NCBI RefSeq assembly: GCF_009184545.1
Contig: NZ_QJOW01000002.1
Coordinates: 434,001 to 498,000, forward strand
DNA length: 64,000 nucleotides
Origin: Halosegnis rubeus
Lineage (GTDB): Archaea; Halobacteriota; Halobacteria; Halobacteriales; Haloarculaceae
Direction of reading: 5' to 3'
Made by a program: the position numbers and the translations under genes. Under the pieces are notes generated by a model. The model had not been told where the DNA came from, searched no databases, and was given only the letters and a program-made list of their open reading frames with translations. Positions within the stretch are counted from its first letter, which is position 1. Each line of letters opens with the position of its first letter. Shown here piece after piece: positions 62,152 through 64,000 of this stretch.

Positions 62152-63675
62152 ATGGGTATCCGCGACCGCGTGCGCCGACTGCTCGACAGAGTACGCCGGG
62201 TCGAGCGGCGCGAACTCGCGGAGTTCACCGCGTGGCTGGAGACGACGACCAATTTCGTTCACCTGACGGGACTGGTCGCCGTTCCTGTTCTCATCGTCCT
62301 CGTGACGGCAGCCTCAAACAGCGTCAACCTGCTTCCGTTCGTGTTGTTTCCGCCGCTCGCCTCGGGGACGTTCACGCTCTTTTCCGACCCGGAGGGGCAG
62401 TACGCGGACCCGTGGCGGTTCACGCTCGGCTTGACCGTCGGCGCGCTGTGTGGCTCACTCGCGGTCGTGGCCGCCATCGCGACCGGTCTCACAACCCCCG
62501 GGGCGCGGGAGATCCTCTCGGTCGTCTCGCCGTTGGCCGCCGGCTTCGCGGTCTTTCTCACCGCCGCGGTCACGTGGGCGTTCGACATCGAGGAGCCGTC
62601 GGCGTTTTCGACAGCGCTGCTCGCGCTGTTGATACCGACGGCCGCCAGCGCTCCCTACCGCCCGCTCGCGTTGTACGTGATCTTCACCGCCGCCGCCAGC
62701 GGGACCGTCGCCGGCGCGTTCGTCTTCTGGCGCGACACCGTCTACGAGCGACGGGCCGACATCCTCTATCGCTCGACCGAGAGCGCGAACCGCGTCCTCG
62801 TCCCGAGTCTCGGCGACGAGACGACCGTCACCGCGATGCTTGCGGGTCGTATCGCCGGCGAGACGGGTACCGTCGTGTTGGCCGACGTGGTCGACTCGGA
62901 GACGGTGGCCGCCGCCGAGCGCGACCTCCTCCAGGACTCCGCCCCGAGTGCCGCGGCCGCGCCCGACGACGCGGCTACTCGACAGGACGCGGTCTCGGTC
63001 GGACTCGATACGCCCGAGACGGACGAGCGCGACCCCGCTGCCGTCGCCGCTCCGAGCGCCGCACGCCTCGAAGGTCTCGCCGAGCGCGTCACCGCTACGA
63101 CCGGCGCACAGTGTGAACAGGTCGTCGCGACCGGCGACGTGCCCGCGGAGGTCATCGACGCAACGGCGCTCGAACTCGACTGTGACCTCATCGCGACGGC
63201 CTACGAGGGAACCGACGGCCAGCTCTCGCCGTTTATTACGTCTCTGTTTCGCGGCTCCGTCGACGTGCTCGCACACGAACCGGTCGACCGCCACCGCAGC
63301 GAGTGGTCGACGGTGCTCGTCCCGGTCCGGCGCGCGAGCGACGTAGCCCACGAGATGCTCGCCTTCGCCGGCCGGCTCGCCGGGCCGGGCGGCGTGACGC
63401 TGGCGACCTGTATCGGCCCGGAGGGCGACCGCCGGCGCGCGGAGTCGATGCTCGCGAACCTGGCAGAGACGTGCGAGTTCGACGTAGAGACCCGCGTCTC
63501 CAGACTGGAAGTGGAGCCGTTCATCGAACGTACGGCTCCGCGGTTCGACCTCGTGTTGATGGGTGCCTCACGCGACCGGTCGACGGCTTCCCGTATCGTC
63601 TCGCCGCCGACCTTCGAGCGCGTCGGCGAACTGGAGACGGATATGGCCGTCGTAGACAGAAACGTGCGCTACTAG
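62152..63675 (+). CDS. HPP family membrane protein fused to UspA-like domain
   Basis: 507 residues from the ATG at 62152. Four to five hydrophobic helices (about 35-200) form an HPP-type domain ([20 protein letters not shown] contains the PP motif). The remaining 300 residues hold two UspA-like parts ([40 protein letters not shown]) ending in [20 protein letters not shown], a nucleotide-binding loop. Such fusions link a membrane part, perhaps for nitrite or another anion, with nucleotide sensing. The true substrate is not known. Confidence 0.85.
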   Translation: MGIRDRVRRLLDRVRRVERRELAEFTAWLETTTNFVHLTGLVAVPVLIVLVTAASNSVNLLPFVLFPPLASGTFTLFSDPEGQYADPWRFTLGLTVGALCGSLAVVAAIATGLTTPGAREILSVVSPLAAGFAVFLTAAVTWAFDIEEPSAFSTALLALLIPTAASAPYRPLALYVIFTAAASGTVAGAFVFWRDTVYERRADILYRSTESANRVLVPSLGDETTVTAMLAGRIAGETGTVVLADVVDSETVAAAERDLLQDSAPSAAAAPDDAATRQDAVSVGLDTPETDERDPAAVAAPSAARLEGLAERVTATTGAQCEQVVATGDVPAEVIDATALELDCDLIATAYEGTDGQLSPFITSLFRGSVDVLAHEPVDRHRSEWSTVLVPVRRASDVAHEMLAFAGRLAGPGGVTLATCIGPEGDRRRAESMLANLAETCEFDVETRVSRLEVEPFIERTAPRFDLVLMGASRDRSTASRIVSPPTFERVGELETDMAVVDRNVRY

Positions 63676-64000
63676 ACGCCGCGACCCTGCAGCTTCTCGT
63701 CTTCGTCGAGTAAGGCGTTTGCCTGTCCGCTCATGCCCTTCCCCGGCGACTTCGCGATCTCCTTCAGCGTCTCGGGGTCGTCGTAGTTGTTGACCGCCGC
63801 GACGATTGCCTCGCCCATCGCCTCTGGGTTCTCTGCGCCGAAGATGCCCGAGCCGACGAAGATGCCGTCACAGCCGTGGTGCATCATGAGTGCCGCGTCG
63901 GCGGGGGTGGCGATGCCGCCCGCGGCGAAGTTGACGACCGGGAGCCGGCCGCGGTCTGCGGTCTCGTGGACGAGGTGACGCGGGGCCTCGTGTTCGCGCG
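63672..64000 (-). CDS. pdxS: pyridoxal 5'-phosphate synthase subunit PdxS (5' end outside window)
   Basis: The 109 C-terminal residues are present; the gene continues past base 64000. [20 protein letters not shown], then [20 protein letters not shown], and the closing [20 protein letters not shown] are diagnostic for PdxS (SNZ). With PdxT it makes PLP from ribose 5-phosphate, glyceraldehyde 3-phosphate and glutamine. The stop overlaps the HPP-UspA stop region by 4 bases on the opposite strand. Confidence 0.96.
   Translation of the reverse strand, partial: REHEAPRHLVHETADRGRLPVVNFAAGGIATPADAALMMHHGCDGIFVGSGIFGAENPEAMGEAIVAAVNNYDDPETLKEIAKSPGKGMSGQANALLDEDEKLQGRGV

Noticed and set aside
1-64000. 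CRISPR arrays, cas genes, rRNA genes
   Set aside because: No regularly spaced short repeats and no Cas or rRNA signature seen by eye anywhere in the window.

Overview
The window is a piece of a haloarchaeal (class Halobacteria) chromosome. The evidence is the GC-rich, strongly acidic proteome, the archaeal S10-spc ribosomal superoperon with L32e, L19e, S4e and the RNase P protein Rnp1, a TFB-family initiation factor, siroheme-dependent haem synthesis genes, and frequent 4-base gene overlaps with GTG starts. The genus cannot be fixed from the sequence alone.

Layout. 1-7806: core genes (GTPBP1-like GTPase, M48 protease, HAD hydrolase, Mch, SDR, thiamine-binding-like protein, a NadE-like paralogue with an altered PP-loop, a Tat lipoprotein). 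8009-21619: an integrated element of about 13.6 kb, bounded by a perfect 60-bp direct repeat that duplicates the 3' part of tRNA-Gly(GCC). It carries a tyrosine integrase beside the intact tRNA, a type I restriction-modification operon (hsdM-hsdS-hsdR plus a YgjP/DUF45 peptidase, all joined by 8-base overlaps), a DinG/XPD-like helicase with four cysteines between Walker A and B, a winged-helix regulator, a run of small zinc-binding and L21e-like proteins, and a frame-disrupted zinc-finger gene. It is visibly more AT-rich than its surroundings, most of all at 10183-12470 and in hsdS. 21840-35861: the ribosomal superoperon from the SPOUT methyltransferase and L3 to SecY, immediately upstream of which the element is inserted.

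35976-42831: a small membrane protein, a TFB without zinc-ribbon cysteines, TrkA-TrkH potassium uptake, PspA, and two related membrane proteins of which the second is truncated. 42833-53759: Tat-exported UshA-like nucleotidase, ThrS, a thioesterase, the dgcN-dgcA pair (predicted D-glutamate catabolism), a Vms1-like release factor, a cis-prenyltransferase-like protein lacking its catalytic half, a membrane metallophosphoesterase and a complete UppS. 53859-58236: cold-shock protein, a conserved halophile protein, and the haem block ahbAB-Met8-like-hemA followed by a SprT-like protein. 58238-64000: old yellow enzyme, nucleoside phosphorylase, an IS1341-type TnpB element with a 40-residue partner gene, an ABM monooxygenase, an HPP-UspA fusion and the end of pdxS.

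The most novel material is the accessory element (helicase, L21e-like and TFIIS-ribbon-like small proteins, RM operon with peptidase). The next most interesting items are the paired cis-prenyltransferase genes, the degenerate NadE paralogue, the cysteine-less TFB and the apparently intact TnpB locus.
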